DNA from: BAIKAL-G1 sp943370385
Lineage (GTDB): Bacteria > Cyanobacteriota > Cyanobacteriia > PCC-6307 > Cyanobiaceae
Length of the DNA stretch: 64,000 nt
Assembly: GCA_943370385.1 (NCBI GenBank)
Contig: CALRQT020000006.1
Location: 165,882 to 229,881, forward strand
Direction of reading: 5' to 3'
The notes under the pieces were generated by a model. The model was not told the DNA's origin. It did no database searches and was given only the letters and a program-made list of their open reading frames with translations. This document shows positions 36,105 through 43,902 of the stretch, in pieces (within the stretch, counting starts at the first letter, position 1; every line of letters starts with the position of its first letter). Position numbers and translations under genes: made by a program.

Positions 36105-37949
36105 ATGCTGACCGTTCTCCACGCCCTCGAAGGCCAGCTGCGCGCCGCCACCGGGCGGGCCTTCCCCGAGGCGGCGGCGGCGGCCGAGGCCAGCGGCAAG
36201 CCCCTCGATCCCGCCCTGGGGCCCGCCAGCAAGCCCGAATTTGGCGATTTCCAGGCCAATGGCGCCCTGGCCCTGGCCAAGCCCCTGGGCCAGCCTCCCC
36301 GCAAGATTGCCGAGGCGATCGTGGCCGAGCTGGCCGCCGATCCCGCCTTCTCGGCGGAGTTTGAAGCCCCCCAGATCGCCGGACCGGGCTTCATCAACCT
36401 CACGCTGCGGCCCGAGCGCCTGGCTGCCGAAGTGCAACGGCGCCTGGGGGATCCGCGCCTGGGGGTTCCGAGCGTCGCCGCGTCCCTTCCCGCCGCCGAT
36501 TCGGAGGCCGGCGAGGCGGCCGTGGCGCCGGTGATTGTGGATTTCTCCAGCCCCAACATCGCCAAGGAGATGCATGTGGGGCACCTGCGCTCCACGATCA
36601 TTGGCGACTCCCTGGCGCGGGTGCTGGAGTTCCGCGGCCATCCGGTGCTGCGCCTCAACCACGTGGGCGATTGGGGCACCCAGTTCGGCATGTTGATCAC
36701 CCACCTCAAGCAGGTGGCGCCCGAGGCCCTCGACACCGCCGATGCGGTGGACCTGGGCGATCTGGTGGCCTTCTACCGCCAGGCCAAGCAGCGGTTCGAT
36801 AGCGACGAGGCCTTCCAAACCACCTCCAGGGAGGAGGTGGTGAAGCTCCAGGGCGGCGATCCGATCAGCCGCAAGGCCTGGACCCTGCTCTGCGACCAGT
36901 CGCGCCGCGAATTCCAACTCCTCTACGACCGGCTCGATATTCGCCTCAGCGAACGGGGCGAATCCTTCTACAACCCCTACCTCGAAGCGGTGGTGGCCGA
37001 TCTCCAGACCTGCGGCCTGCTGGCTGTCGATGACGGCGCCGGTTGTGTGTTCCTCGAGGGCCTGCAGGGCAAGGACGGCAAGCCCCTGCCGGTGATCGTG
37101 CAGAAGAGCGATGGCGGCTTTAACTACGCCACCACCGATTTGGCGGCGATCCGTTATCGCTTCGCTGCGGCCCCCGAGGGCGATGGCGCCCGCCGGGTGA
37201 TCTATGTGACCGATGCCGGCCAGGCCAACCACTTCACCGGCGTGTTCCAGGTGGCGCGGCGGGCCGGCTGGATCCCCGCGGATGGCCGGCTCGAGCATGT
37301 GCCCTTCGGGCTGGTGCAGGGGGAGGACGGCAAAAAGCTCAAGACCCGCTCCGGCGACACCGTGCGCCTCAAGGACCTGCTCGATGAGGCCGTGGAGCGG
37401 GCCGAAGCCGACCTGCGCCGTCGCCTCCAGGAGGAAGAGCGCAGCGAAGACGACGCCTTCATCAACCATGTGGCCACCACCGTGGGCCTGGCGGCGGTGA
37501 AATACGCCGACCTCAGCCAGAACCGGATCACCAATTACCAGTTCAGCTTCGATCGCATGCTGGCCCTCAGCGGCAACACGGCCCCCTACCTGCTCTATGC
37601 GGTAGTGCGCATCGCCGGCATCGCCCGCAAGGGCGGCGACCTGGACTCCGGCGGCGCTGATGACACGGCCGAGCTGCAATTCAGCGAACCCCAGGAGTGG
37701 GCCCTGGTGCGCCAGCTGCTCCAGTTCGATGCGGTGATCGCCGAGGTCGAGGAAGAGTTGTTGCCCAACCGGCTGTGCAGCTACCTGTTCGAACTCAGCC
37801 AGGTGTTCAACCGCTTCTACGACCAGGTGCCGGTGCTCAAAGCCGCCGGCCCCGCCCGCCGCTCCCGCCTAGCCCTCTGCCGCCTCAGCGCCGACACCCT
37901 CAAACTCGGCCTGGGGCTGCTGGGGATTCCGAGCTTGGAGCGGATGTGA
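36105..37949 (+). CDS. argS: Arginyl-tRNA synthetase
   Basis: Charges tRNA-Arg. 614 residues from ATG 36105. Class I signature: HIGH-like motif VGHLRST after FSSPNIAKEMH (about residue 158), then NHVGDWGTQFG, QKSDGGFNYATTDLAAIRYR, VQGEDGKKLKTRSGD (KMSK-loop region) and the anticodon-binding C-terminus TNYQFSFDRML... to LGIPSLERM. The N-terminal Add-1 domain is present. The last ~270 bases are the source of two downstream copies (38863-39200 and 43055-43195). Confidence 0.96.
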   Translation: MLTVLHALEGQLRAATGRAFPEAAAAAEASGKPLDPALGPASKPEFGDFQANGALALAKPLGQPPRKIAEAIVAELAADPAFSAEFEAPQIAGPGFINLTLRPERLAAEVQRRLGDPRLGVPSVAASLPAADSEAGEAAVAPVIVDFSSPNIAKEMHVGHLRSTIIGDSLARVLEFRGHPVLRLNHVGDWGTQFGMLITHLKQVAPEALDTADAVDLGDLVAFYRQAKQRFDSDEAFQTTSREEVVKLQGGDPISRKAWTLLCDQSRREFQLLYDRLDIRLSERGESFYNPYLEAVVADLQTCGLLAVDDGAGCVFLEGLQGKDGKPLPVIVQKSDGGFNYATTDLAAIRYRFAAAPEGDGARRVIYVTDAGQANHFTGVFQVARRAGWIPADGRLEHVPFGLVQGEDGKKLKTRSGDTVRLKDLLDEAVERAEADLRRRLQEEERSEDDAFINHVATTVGLAAVKYADLSQNRITNYQFSFDRMLALSGNTAPYLLYAVVRIAGIARKGGDLDSGGADDTAELQFSEPQEWALVRQLLQFDAVIAEVEEELLPNRLCSYLFELSQVFNRFYDQVPVLKAAGPARRSRLALCRLSADTLKLGLGLLGIPSLERM

Positions 37950-38166
37950 GGGGGGGGGATTAGGGGAATTCTGGCTCCGCTCTCTTGGCCATCAGTCTGG
38001 AATCCTGCTCAAGCAACGCCTGATGCTTCCCCTTCCTTTCGCTGCTGTGCTGTTCATGCTGCCGATCGCTGGCTCCAGAGAGCTGGTCGATCAGGCTCCT
38101 GCCTAACCTCGAGACATTCTCGAGATCTTCTCGTGGCCTTTGATGGCCATCGGTGTGTTAACCGCC
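37950..38166. other. argS downstream flank, first copy
   Basis: About 215 bases between argS and hicB. The first ~60 bases (to about 38008) match the bases after argS-tail copy 2 (39140-39200), including GAATCCTGC. A GCCTAAC and a GTTAACC occur here 60 bases apart, but the intervening arms do not pair, so no attC site is called. Confidence 0.5.
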
Positions 38167-38502
38167 CTATGAACCGGTGATACTTTTCTCAAGGGCTTCT
38201 TGAGCCAAGACATTCAGGCTTTTGCCCTGTGCCTGGGCAGTCATGGCAAGCTTTGCGTGCAGCTCAGCTGGAATCCTAAGATTGAACTTACCGGAATACT
38301 GTTTAAGCGGTTCAATGCCTTTTTCCTTGCAGACCTCCATGAAGACATCGAGCGATTTTTTGAACTCCTGACGGAGCTCCTCTGGATTGGCCCCATAAAA
38401 GTCAGCGCCGCCATTAAGCCCCAGAATCTCACCGCGAAACAGATCGGTCTCTGCGTCGTAGTCAATCTTGGCGCTGTAGCCATCGACAGTCATCAGGTTC
38501 AT
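38167..38502 (-). CDS. hicB: HicB-family antitoxin
   Basis: 111 residues. N-terminal partial RNase-H fold: MTVDGYSAKIDYDAETDLFRGEILGLNGGADFYG, then a C-terminal ribbon-helix-helix DNA-binding part KFNLRIPAELHAKLAMTAQAQGKSLN. HicB neutralises HicA and represses the operon. Its start overlaps the hicA stop by four bases. Positioned between argS and the second argS tail copy, so it is part of the inserted/duplicated stretch. Confidence 0.9.
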   Translation of the reverse strand: MNLMTVDGYSAKIDYDAETDLFRGEILGLNGGADFYGANPEELRQEFKKSLDVFMEVCKEKGIEPLKQYSGKFNLRIPAELHAKLAMTAQAQGKSLNVLAQEALEKSITGS

Positions 38503-38753
38503 GGCGTGACTCCGTGTTCTTCAAACCACTTTCGAATCGAAGCAACAGCCCCCTTGTCGCTATCCGGGGAAGGATGGGGCCGGTGAAAGACCCTCACCTC
38601 GCCGAACAGCACAACAGCAGCCCGGCTCCCGGCCCTTTCGCTCACTTCCGCTCCAAGCTCCACAAACAGAGCTTCAACATCCCGCCAAGGCAGGCCGCCG
38701 CTGACAGGCCGAGCAAAGATCAACTCCAGGGTGCGCTGGTGCCTGCGCTTCAT
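38499..38753 (-). CDS. hicA: HicA-family toxin
   Basis: 84 residues from ATG 38753 (MKRRHQRTLELIFARPVS). This is the HicA subgroup with AGSRAAVVLF in place of the GSHH motif, followed by VFHRPHPSPDSDKGAVASIRKWFEEHG; such variants are common beside this type of HicB. HicA proteins bind and cut mRNA. Upstream frame (to 38846) lacks support. Order hicA-hicB on the minus strand with a four-base overlap. Confidence 0.9.
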   Translation of the reverse strand: MKRRHQRTLELIFARPVSGGLPWRDVEALFVELGAEVSERAGSRAAVVLFGEVRVFHRPHPSPDSDKGAVASIRKWFEEHGVTP

Positions 38754-38862
38754 CAAGGCATGGTACCACTGATCAGTACCAGTGGCCAGTGCTCCAGATG
38801 GCGTCTGGCCCCATTTGCCAGGGCTGAAGCCGACCCGGAGAGGCAAGCAAGGTCCATACGGA
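38754..38862. promoter_or_regulatory. Region upstream of hicA
   Basis: About 110 bases between hicA start and argS-tail copy 2. It should carry the hicAB promoter/operator. It includes the imperfect palindrome GTACCACTGATCAGTACCAGTGG (near 38763), of the kind bound by HicB, but no -35/-10 is certain. Confidence 0.4.
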
Positions 38863-39200
38863 CGAGCTCTAGTTCAGCGATCCCAAGAGTGGGCCCTGGT
38901 GCGCCAGCTGCTCCAGTTCGATGCGGTGTTCGCCGAGGTGGAGGAGGAGTTGTTGCCCAACCGGCTATGCAGTGTCCTGTTCGAACTCAGCCAGGTGTTC
39001 AACCGCTTCTACGACCAGGTGCCGGTGCTCAATGCCGACTGCCCCGCCCGCCGCTCCTGTCTAGCCCTCTGCCGCCTCAGCGCCGTCACCCTCAAGCTCG
39101 GCCTAGGGCTGCTGGGGATTCCGAGCTTGGAGCGGATAGGAGGGGGATTAAGGGAATTTCAGACGACGGCTTCTTGCCTATCAGCCGGGAATCCTGCCTA
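38863..39200 (+). repeat. argS 3'-end direct repeat, copy 2
   Basis: About 338 bases that match 37671-38008, the last ~280 bases of argS plus its downstream flank. It decodes as QEWALVRQLLQFDAVFAEVE, then the rest of the argS tail to LLGIPSLERIG, with substitutions such as AACCGGCTATGC for AACCGGCTGTGC; reading frame stays open but the tail lacks the argS stop. A remnant with no start of its own. Confidence 0.9.
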
Positions 39201-39239
39201 ATCCATGCTCACGGGTTCTGCATGGTCTCGCCACTGTGG

Positions 39240-39326
39240 GGTTAACGCTCCAGATCGGAAGCGGGCACTCGATCAGAATCAAGGAGGCAGCTTTACGCTC
39301 TCGCCTTCTGTATCTGGATGTTATGC
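39240..39326 (-). other. Integron-type attC site 1
   Basis: Imperfect inverted repeat of attC type. In plus orientation the outer left arm reads TAACGCTCCAGATCGGAAG and the right arm, reversed, TAACATCCAGATACAGAAG: identical spacer/L-box geometry as attC 2 and 4, with the extra base in the L'' arm (minus orientation). Ends are GGTTAAC at the left and GTTATGC at the right. The stop codon of the minus-strand GIY-YIG gene lies inside the right core. Orientation minus, as for the genes. Confidence 0.8.
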
Positions 39327-40166
39327 GGCTTCAATCTGCTTAAGGGGGCGACCCTCTGAATCCTTCCATGCCATAAGTCCATTCGCATGTCCACCATGGA
39401 CTACTGCCGCTGCTGCACTGGGACTGGTGAACTCGGTATCTCTTGTAAAGACAAGTGAGTCTGCTGCGATAGCAAGACAACCTTCCTCTTTGAGCTTCAG
39501 CCTCATGTTCAACGCCCAGGGATACTTTTGCGTTGATGGGCGCTCATTCAGTACCGCCTGGGAACCTGAGAGAATTACAAAGCCGTTCGGAGACAGGTGC
39601 CCTCGTGCTTTGACACCCTTGATTTCGCATGTCAATAACTCTACTTCCAACTTGGCTCCGGGTTTGGGCACTGTCGGGACTAGGAGTTCGATCCCCAGAA
39701 CAGGCAGGAGCTGATTAACTTTCTCAAGAAAAGTCTCAAGATCTGCTCGGTCCGACTCGGGAAGACGAGCACCACTGCTCTGATTGTTTACAACTAAAGC
39801 ACGAGAGACTTTGCGTGCTTGTTCAATCAGTTTTCCCTCCAAGTACCTGATATGAGCCTTGGTAAGATTTTCGTCTTTGCTGACGAAGAAAGAAACCTGA
39901 TTCCAGAAATCCTTTTGCAGGTGAGACTTCAGGCGATCACGAATACATTCAGCCTCTCCGACGTAGATTGAAGGCTTGCCACTTTCGGGATCTGAACCCG
40001 TCAGAAAATAGACACCAGACCCCTCGGCTTCTTCTCGTGAGATGACGCCTTCAAACTCGCTTCTTGGCCCAGCAACAGCCTTTCCAATCCAGTTAGATAT
40101 CTCAGCAGTCCGCAGCCGTTTCGGATCACCATGAACCAAGAATATTTTGATCGTGGCACTTGGCAT
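39321..40166 (-). CDS. GIY-YIG nuclease family protein with DUF4357-like C-terminus (cassette gene)
   Basis: 281 residues. GIY-YIG nuclease domain: GVYFLTGSDPESGKPSIYVGEAECIRDRLKSHL (residues about 50-83), then EGKLIEQARKV. A C-terminal region around GFVILSGSQAVLNERPS resembles the DUF4357 domain found fused to such nucleases. Possibly a restriction- or transfer-related nuclease. Its stop lies within attC site 1 and attC site 2 lies 86 bases before its start, so it is a complete integron-type gene cassette in minus orientation. The exact target is unknown. Confidence 0.8.
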   Translation of the reverse strand: MPSATIKIFLVHGDPKRLRTAEISNWIGKAVAGPRSEFEGVISREEAEGSGVYFLTGSDPESGKPSIYVGEAECIRDRLKSHLQKDFWNQVSFFVSKDENLTKAHIRYLEGKLIEQARKVSRALVVNNQSSGARLPESDRADLETFLEKVNQLLPVLGIELLVPTVPKPGAKLEVELLTCEIKGVKARGHLSPNGFVILSGSQAVLNERPSTQKYPWALNMRLKLKEEGCLAIAADSLVFTRDTEFTSPSAAAAVVHGGHANGLMAWKDSEGRPLKQIEAA

Positions 40167-40251
40167 GCGGACAGAGGAATTCTGGACACTGATGCTGACA
40201 GCCTAGAGCTTCGTCAGGGGGGCTAGCGCAAGGCCGGCAACGCTCTAGTTA

Positions 40252-40335
40252 GTCTAACGCTCAAGATCAGCGGCGGCAGTCGAATGGCACGTAGACATAG
40301 ACTTGACTCTAGTCCGCTGAATCTTGATGTTAGGC
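40252..40335 (-). other. Integron-type attC site 2
   Basis: The best preserved site. Left core GTCTAAC, right core GTTAGGC; arms TAACGCTCAAGATCAGCGG and (reversed right arm) TAACATCAAGATTCAGCGG pair except for the GC/A spacer and one extra T. The extra base and the GCGTTAGRC end set the functional orientation as minus, the same as that of the cassette genes. 84 bases, inside the normal attC range. Confidence 0.88.
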
Positions 40336-40442
40336 GGCATCTTCGGCAACATGTACAGTAACTGGCAAACGGCAGGGTGCCACGCGTTTTATTCCATTCT
40401 CCAGCAGAGGCACTATAATGCTAAAGTGCCGTCAGTACCCTC

Positions 40443-40784
40443 ATGAAGCAGGTGTATAAGATCACATACCCGACTGGCAAGATCTATGTGGGCAAGGACA
40501 GCATTGGGAGTGCTCGATACATGGGCAGCCCCGACATGAACCTTGTAAATGCAGACTTCGAAGCCCTTCCAGAGGATGTTCGCAGAGACTATACACTGAG
40601 AAAGGAAATTCTGTGGGAGTCCTGCACTGCAACTGAAGCCGAGCTTTCTGCAAAGGAAGTAGAGATGATTCGACTCCATCGCTCCAATGACCCTGCTATT
40701 GGATACAACCGTTGGCCAAAGCTTTCAATCGGCAATGACTTTGACAGTTGCCCTCCTATGCCTACAAGCCAGCCCCCCTCCTAA
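40443..40784 (+). CDS. GIY-YIG-like small protein, inverted cassette gene
   Basis: 113 residues. Starts MKQVYKITYPTGKIYVGKDS, the characteristic GIY-YIG opening (Y-K-I and Y-V-G-K), with ERYMGSPD-like and DYTLRKEILWESC segments. Orientation is plus, opposite to the other cassette genes. Its TAA stop is in the short attC-like hairpin at 40779-40797, and attC site 2 lies 107 bases before its start. May be a nuclease or inhibitor; family call is sound but function is not known. Confidence 0.72.
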   Translation: MKQVYKITYPTGKIYVGKDSIGSARYMGSPDMNLVNADFEALPEDVRRDYTLRKEILWESCTATEAELSAKEVEMIRLHRSNDPAIGYNRWPKLSIGNDFDSCPPMPTSQPPS

Positions 40785-40797
40785 CTTGATGTTAGGC
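40779..40797 (-). other. Minimal or truncated attC-like hairpin (site 3)
   Basis: Only the two outer core boxes remain: CCTAAC and GTTAGG with a 5-base loop (TTGAT). It lies exactly where an attC is expected, between two cassettes, next to the stops of the genes on both sides. I read it as a deleted attC site: in minus orientation it begins GCCTAACATCAAG like site 2 and then jumps to the far end. Confidence 0.6.
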
Positions 40798-40804
40798 GTT
40801 GCAT

Positions 40805-41203
40805 TTACTCGCTGACTGGCGAACAGAGTTCAATGAGACATCCATCAGGGGCACGAACATACGAGTCTATCTGTCCCCATGATTTCGTGACAGGTGCACT
40901 TAATTCAATGGCACCTTCCCTCAATGCATCAGCATGGGCAGAAGCCACGTCAGCGGTCACCAGGCCGATTTCCATCCCCAGTGGTGTTGCTGATTCATCG
41001 GCGCGGACATGGCCACCTGGGAAATTGCCATCGGCCAGTTCATGTGCAGCAAATGAAAGCGTTGTTTCTCCAGTCTCAAGTTCTCCATAGGGTCCTGATT
41101 CATGGAGGAAGCGCCGCTTAAGCCCAAATGCACGTTCGTAGAAACTCAGGGATGAAGCGACATCTACGATGTACAGAATCGTGTATCCGAGCCTCATTGT
41201 CAA
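40805..41203 (-). CDS. VOC-family (glyoxalase/dioxygenase-like) protein, cassette gene
   Basis: 132 residues with two beta-alpha-beta-beta-beta modules: LGYTILYIVDVASSLSFYERAFGLKRRF (first) and GLVTADVASAHADALREGAIELSAPVTKSWGQIDSYVRAPDGCLIELCSP (second), typical for VOC (vicinal oxygen chelate) enzymes such as bleomycin- or fosfomycin-resistance proteins and glyoxalases. Metal ligands would be in both modules (the terminal Glu in CLIELCSP). Stop next to the attC-like hairpin at 40797. A common type of integron cargo. Substrate unknown. Confidence 0.85.
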   Translation of the reverse strand: MTMRLGYTILYIVDVASSLSFYERAFGLKRRFLHESGPYGELETGETTLSFAAHELADGNFPGGHVRADESATPLGMEIGLVTADVASAHADALREGAIELSAPVTKSWGQIDSYVRAPDGCLIELCSPVSE

Positions 41204-41273
41204 AATCGAAGTATGACATTCTTCAGATTACCCCAAATGGCACTCGGAGGCTAAAACCTCGGATTGGTCATAC

Positions 41274-41358
41274 GCCTAACGCTCCCGATCACCTGTACGC
41301 ACAATCGTGGGCAAAAACGGGAAACCCATGCCGTAACAGGTGCATCGGGTTGTTTGCT
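41274..41358 (-). other. Integron-type attC site 4
   Basis: Arms TAACGCTCCCGATCACCTG and (reversed right arm) AAACAACCCGATGCACCTG; left core GCCTAAC, right core GTTTGCT (degenerate). Same GC versus A spacer and extra-base layout as sites 1 and 2. 85 bases. The stop of the next minus-strand gene is two bases beyond its right end. Confidence 0.82.
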
Positions 41359-41360
41359 GG

Positions 41361-42776
41361 CTACTCATCACCCAGTAACTGTTTATACCGGCTTGTCGTT
41401 GACAGTTTTGAAATCTGCTGATCTGCCCTTGTCGCAATGAAGTCGAGCACTTCAATCAGTCTTTGATTTGAGGTTCTAGCCATAAGATACTTGGTCAGTG
41501 CTCGATACTGCTCTGCACATGATGAGAATTGAAGTCGGGATGCGAACTCTGGATCTTGGGGCAAGCGACATAGGATTGAGATTTCTGAATCCTTAAAGCG
41601 AGACGCCAATTTTTCATAGTATGGATATGCAGCGTTAGAGACACCATATCCGTTTCCTACATAGCACATTGCGATTGTTTTGACATATTGATTCCTTATT
41701 GCTTCTGGCACATCGCCATTTTCGGGAACATAAGCGGCAAGTGCCCGAGCATGAGCAGGCTCATGATGGAAGTTATTGAAGCCAGTATGCGCTTCATATA
41801 GGTTTTCTACTTTTTCAGAAAGTTCAAGTGCAAGGGTATCGGATGGCAGAAAAGTAAGGCCGTTAACTGTTTCAAGAAATTCTCTCGCCGAGTCGCGCCG
41901 CGATACTTCACCGTTAGCCGAAAAAACCGCATACTTAAGGCCAAGTTCTTGCTTGGCTTCACGGGGAGCTTGATTCCATGCGGCTTGAGCAATAAGGCGA
42001 ATATTATTCTTTACATCAGCAGTCACATTGGAGTCAACAAACATCCCAAAGATAGTACGAAGCAGCGATGTAGCAAGACCTGCGGGAAGCAATTGAATAT
42101 TGCGGTTAATCGGGGCGACATCGGCGGTAGTTAAAACATTAGTTCTAATATTTCCAAGTAAGCGCCTAACCTCGATTACCGGACCCGAGGGCTCAACCGC
42201 TACAACCTCACGGATACAAGTCTCCAGCCAAGAAACAAGTTGCAGACCGGTAAGGTCGACTTGGTTTGGATGCGCTGCACTTGCCCAGTTTCGCATATTG
42301 CGAATGTAGTCAAGATGTTTGAAACCGATTTCGGATAAGATCCCGGTTAGCTGGCAGCCTCGAACCAGCTCCCAATCATCAAGCTCAGTCAAGCTCTCTT
42401 CGTCTTTGAGCTTTCTGCGCCGGTCTGGATTCGTGACAACGCTATCAAAGAAGTAGTCAAGATCAAAACGAGCAACTTTAGCCCGAAGATTCTGAATTGT
42501 TTCATCCCACAGAAAGTTTAGGGCGGCATCAAAAAGTCCCGCACCGCAAGCGGCAACAAACTTAGATATGTAATGTGAATTAGGAAGTAGGGCTGCCGGC
42601 ACTTGCTCGATCACGCCGGGAAGATTCGAAATAACTCGCCCTCTTTCACGTATTGGAACGAGTACGTTTTCACTGGGTAGGCCAAGCCGATCGAGATATG
42701 CGCCTAGACCAGTCTGGAATGCGTCAACAGTTTCTGCGAGCTCTGTCGGATTAATAGGCGTAAGATCAGAGCTCAT
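41361..42776 (-). CDS. Large hypothetical cassette protein with HEPN-like motif
   Basis: 471 residues, not recognised as a named family. Mostly helical with no membrane segment. It contains HLDYIRNMRNWASAAHPNQVDLTG (residues about 160-183), an R-x-x-R-N-x(5)-H pattern like the active site of HEPN-type RNases in defence proteins, preceded by a DDWELVRGCQLTG helix. Such proteins often act as abortive-infection toxins. AT-richer than the core genes, typical for a transferred gene. Stop lies two bases from attC site 4, so it is the first cassette of the minus-strand array. The defence role is inference. Confidence 0.62.
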   Translation of the reverse strand: MSSDLTPINPTELAETVDAFQTGLGAYLDRLGLPSENVLVPIRERGRVISNLPGVIEQVPAALLPNSHYISKFVAACGAGLFDAALNFLWDETIQNLRAKVARFDLDYFFDSVVTNPDRRRKLKDEESLTELDDWELVRGCQLTGILSEIGFKHLDYIRNMRNWASAAHPNQVDLTGLQLVSWLETCIREVVAVEPSGPVIEVRRLLGNIRTNVLTTADVAPINRNIQLLPAGLATSLLRTIFGMFVDSNVTADVKNNIRLIAQAAWNQAPREAKQELGLKYAVFSANGEVSRRDSAREFLETVNGLTFLPSDTLALELSEKVENLYEAHTGFNNFHHEPAHARALAAYVPENGDVPEAIRNQYVKTIAMCYVGNGYGVSNAAYPYYEKLASRFKDSEISILCRLPQDPEFASRLQFSSCAEQYRALTKYLMARTSNQRLIEVLDFIATRADQQISKLSTTSRYKQLLGDE

Positions 42777-43303
42777 CGCATGCTCGTCTTAAAGACGTGG
42801 AGAGTGTAGGGCAAGTCAAGCTAACTTGGCTTTGACAGGTTCCGTGAACCACTCGCAAGGTAGCTAAAGAGCCTCGAGTAAGTCTAGCACAAGTATTGGA
42901 TTCAATATAAAGGATGCCCCGCAGCGGGTCTAGATCGCGGATCCGAGAACCACCTGTTCTCTGCGCTACACAAGGTCCGCCGAGCCACGCACTCCTAGGG
43001 CCACTGTTGCGGGCGTGGGTATAGCCCATGGTGGCGCTCCCGCCCTTGGGCCCCCGCCGCATCTACAACCAGCTGCCGCTGCCCAAGGCCGACGGCCCCG
43101 CCCGCCGCTCCCGCCAAGCCCCCTGCCGCCCCAGTGCCGATACCCTCAAGCTCGGCCCTTGCCTGCTGTGGATTCCGAGCTTGGAGCGGATAGGCGCGGC
43201 TGGGTGCGTGGCGGTTGGACGTGGGATCTCGCCAACAGGCCCGCCCCGTCAAACGCCTTAGTCAGTCAATGCAGCCTGTCTCTGGGCAGCATCCTTTGGC
43301 CCC
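42777..43303. other. Left-over region upstream of the cassette array with argS tail copy 3
   Basis: About 520 bases with no complete gene. A GTTAGCT (minus strand, 42819-42825) is a candidate end of a former attC. Between 42830 and 43040 no family or RNA structure is recognised. 43055-43195 is the third argS-tail copy; the rest is noncoding. No integrase gene is found here or anywhere in the window. Confidence 0.5.
43055..43195 (+). repeat. argS 3'-end direct repeat, copy 3
   Basis: About 140 bases matching the last part of argS (37800-37945), including CGGCCCCGCCCGCCGCTCCCG and GATTCCGAGCTTGGAGCGGA. Shorter and more diverged than copy 2 (for example GGCCCTTGCCTGCTGTGGATTCC). It ends the region bracketed by argS tails. 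Confidence 0.85.
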
Positions 43304-43714
43304 ATGACCCAAGCCAGCCCCGCCTTGGCCGCCGCCCCTGCCCAGCAACCAGCTGCTGGCCTGCCCCAGGGGGTGCTGCTTGAGGAGTGTGCCTGGGCCG
43401 TCACCGCAGACAAGATTGATGCTGTGGTGGCTCGGCTTGTGGCTGTGGCTTCTCCCCTGCGGCTGATCGCCTTCGGTTCGGCTGCCCGCGGACCTCTTGA
43501 GGGCGCCAACGATCTGGACCTGCTGGTGGTGGAACCCACAGGGGCCAATCACTACAGCGAAGTGGTGCGGCTCCAAAAGGCCCTGCGCGGACTGTTGATT
43601 CCGGTGGATCTAGTTGTCTCCAGTCAGGCCGCAACCAACCAGCATTGCCCCGGTCCTGGAACCCTGGAGTTCACCGCTCGCACGCAAGGGCGCCTGCTGC
43701 ATGACTCCCTCTGA
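43304..43714 (+). CDS. Nucleotidyltransferase domain protein (MntA-like, no adjacent HEPN partner)
   Basis: 136 residues. Minimal nucleotidyltransferase motif GSAARGPLEGANDLDLLVVE (about residue 63) with the GS and D-L-D metal pair, as in MNT proteins of HepT/MntA systems. N-terminal Ala/Pro/Gln-rich stretch of 25 residues is probably disordered. No HepT-type gene is adjacent, unlike the pair at 8.1-8.9 kb; it may act on another protein or be an orphan antitoxin. Located between the array and hisC. Confidence 0.78.
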   Translation: MTQASPALAAAPAQQPAAGLPQGVLLEECAWAVTADKIDAVVARLVAVASPLRLIAFGSAARGPLEGANDLDLLVVEPTGANHYSEVVRLQKALRGLLIPVDLVVSSQAATNQHCPGPGTLEFTARTQGRLLHDSL

Positions 43715-43902
43715 TCCCAGCCAACCCCACACCTAGGCTGCCCCTGGCAGTCGCGCCACCCCCGGTTGACCCCCTTCCCCCCGCTTGATCCCAGTGGCAT
43801 CCGGCGCGGCGGGCAGTGGCTGGGGGTGGCGGTGCATCGGACCCAGGCCGGCCCTGGCTGCAGCCCGTGGAGCGATTGGGCCCTGTGATCGATCCCGCTC
43901 CC

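Noticed and set aside
38101..38163. GCCTAAC and GTTAACC 60 bases apart after argS, resembling an attC
   Set aside because: The inner arms do not pair with the GC/A-spacer geometry seen at the other sites, so it is not called.
42900..43000. Segment with GGATCCGAGAACC that recalls a tRNA T-arm
   Set aside because: No acceptor stem or anticodon arm can be formed around it on either strand.
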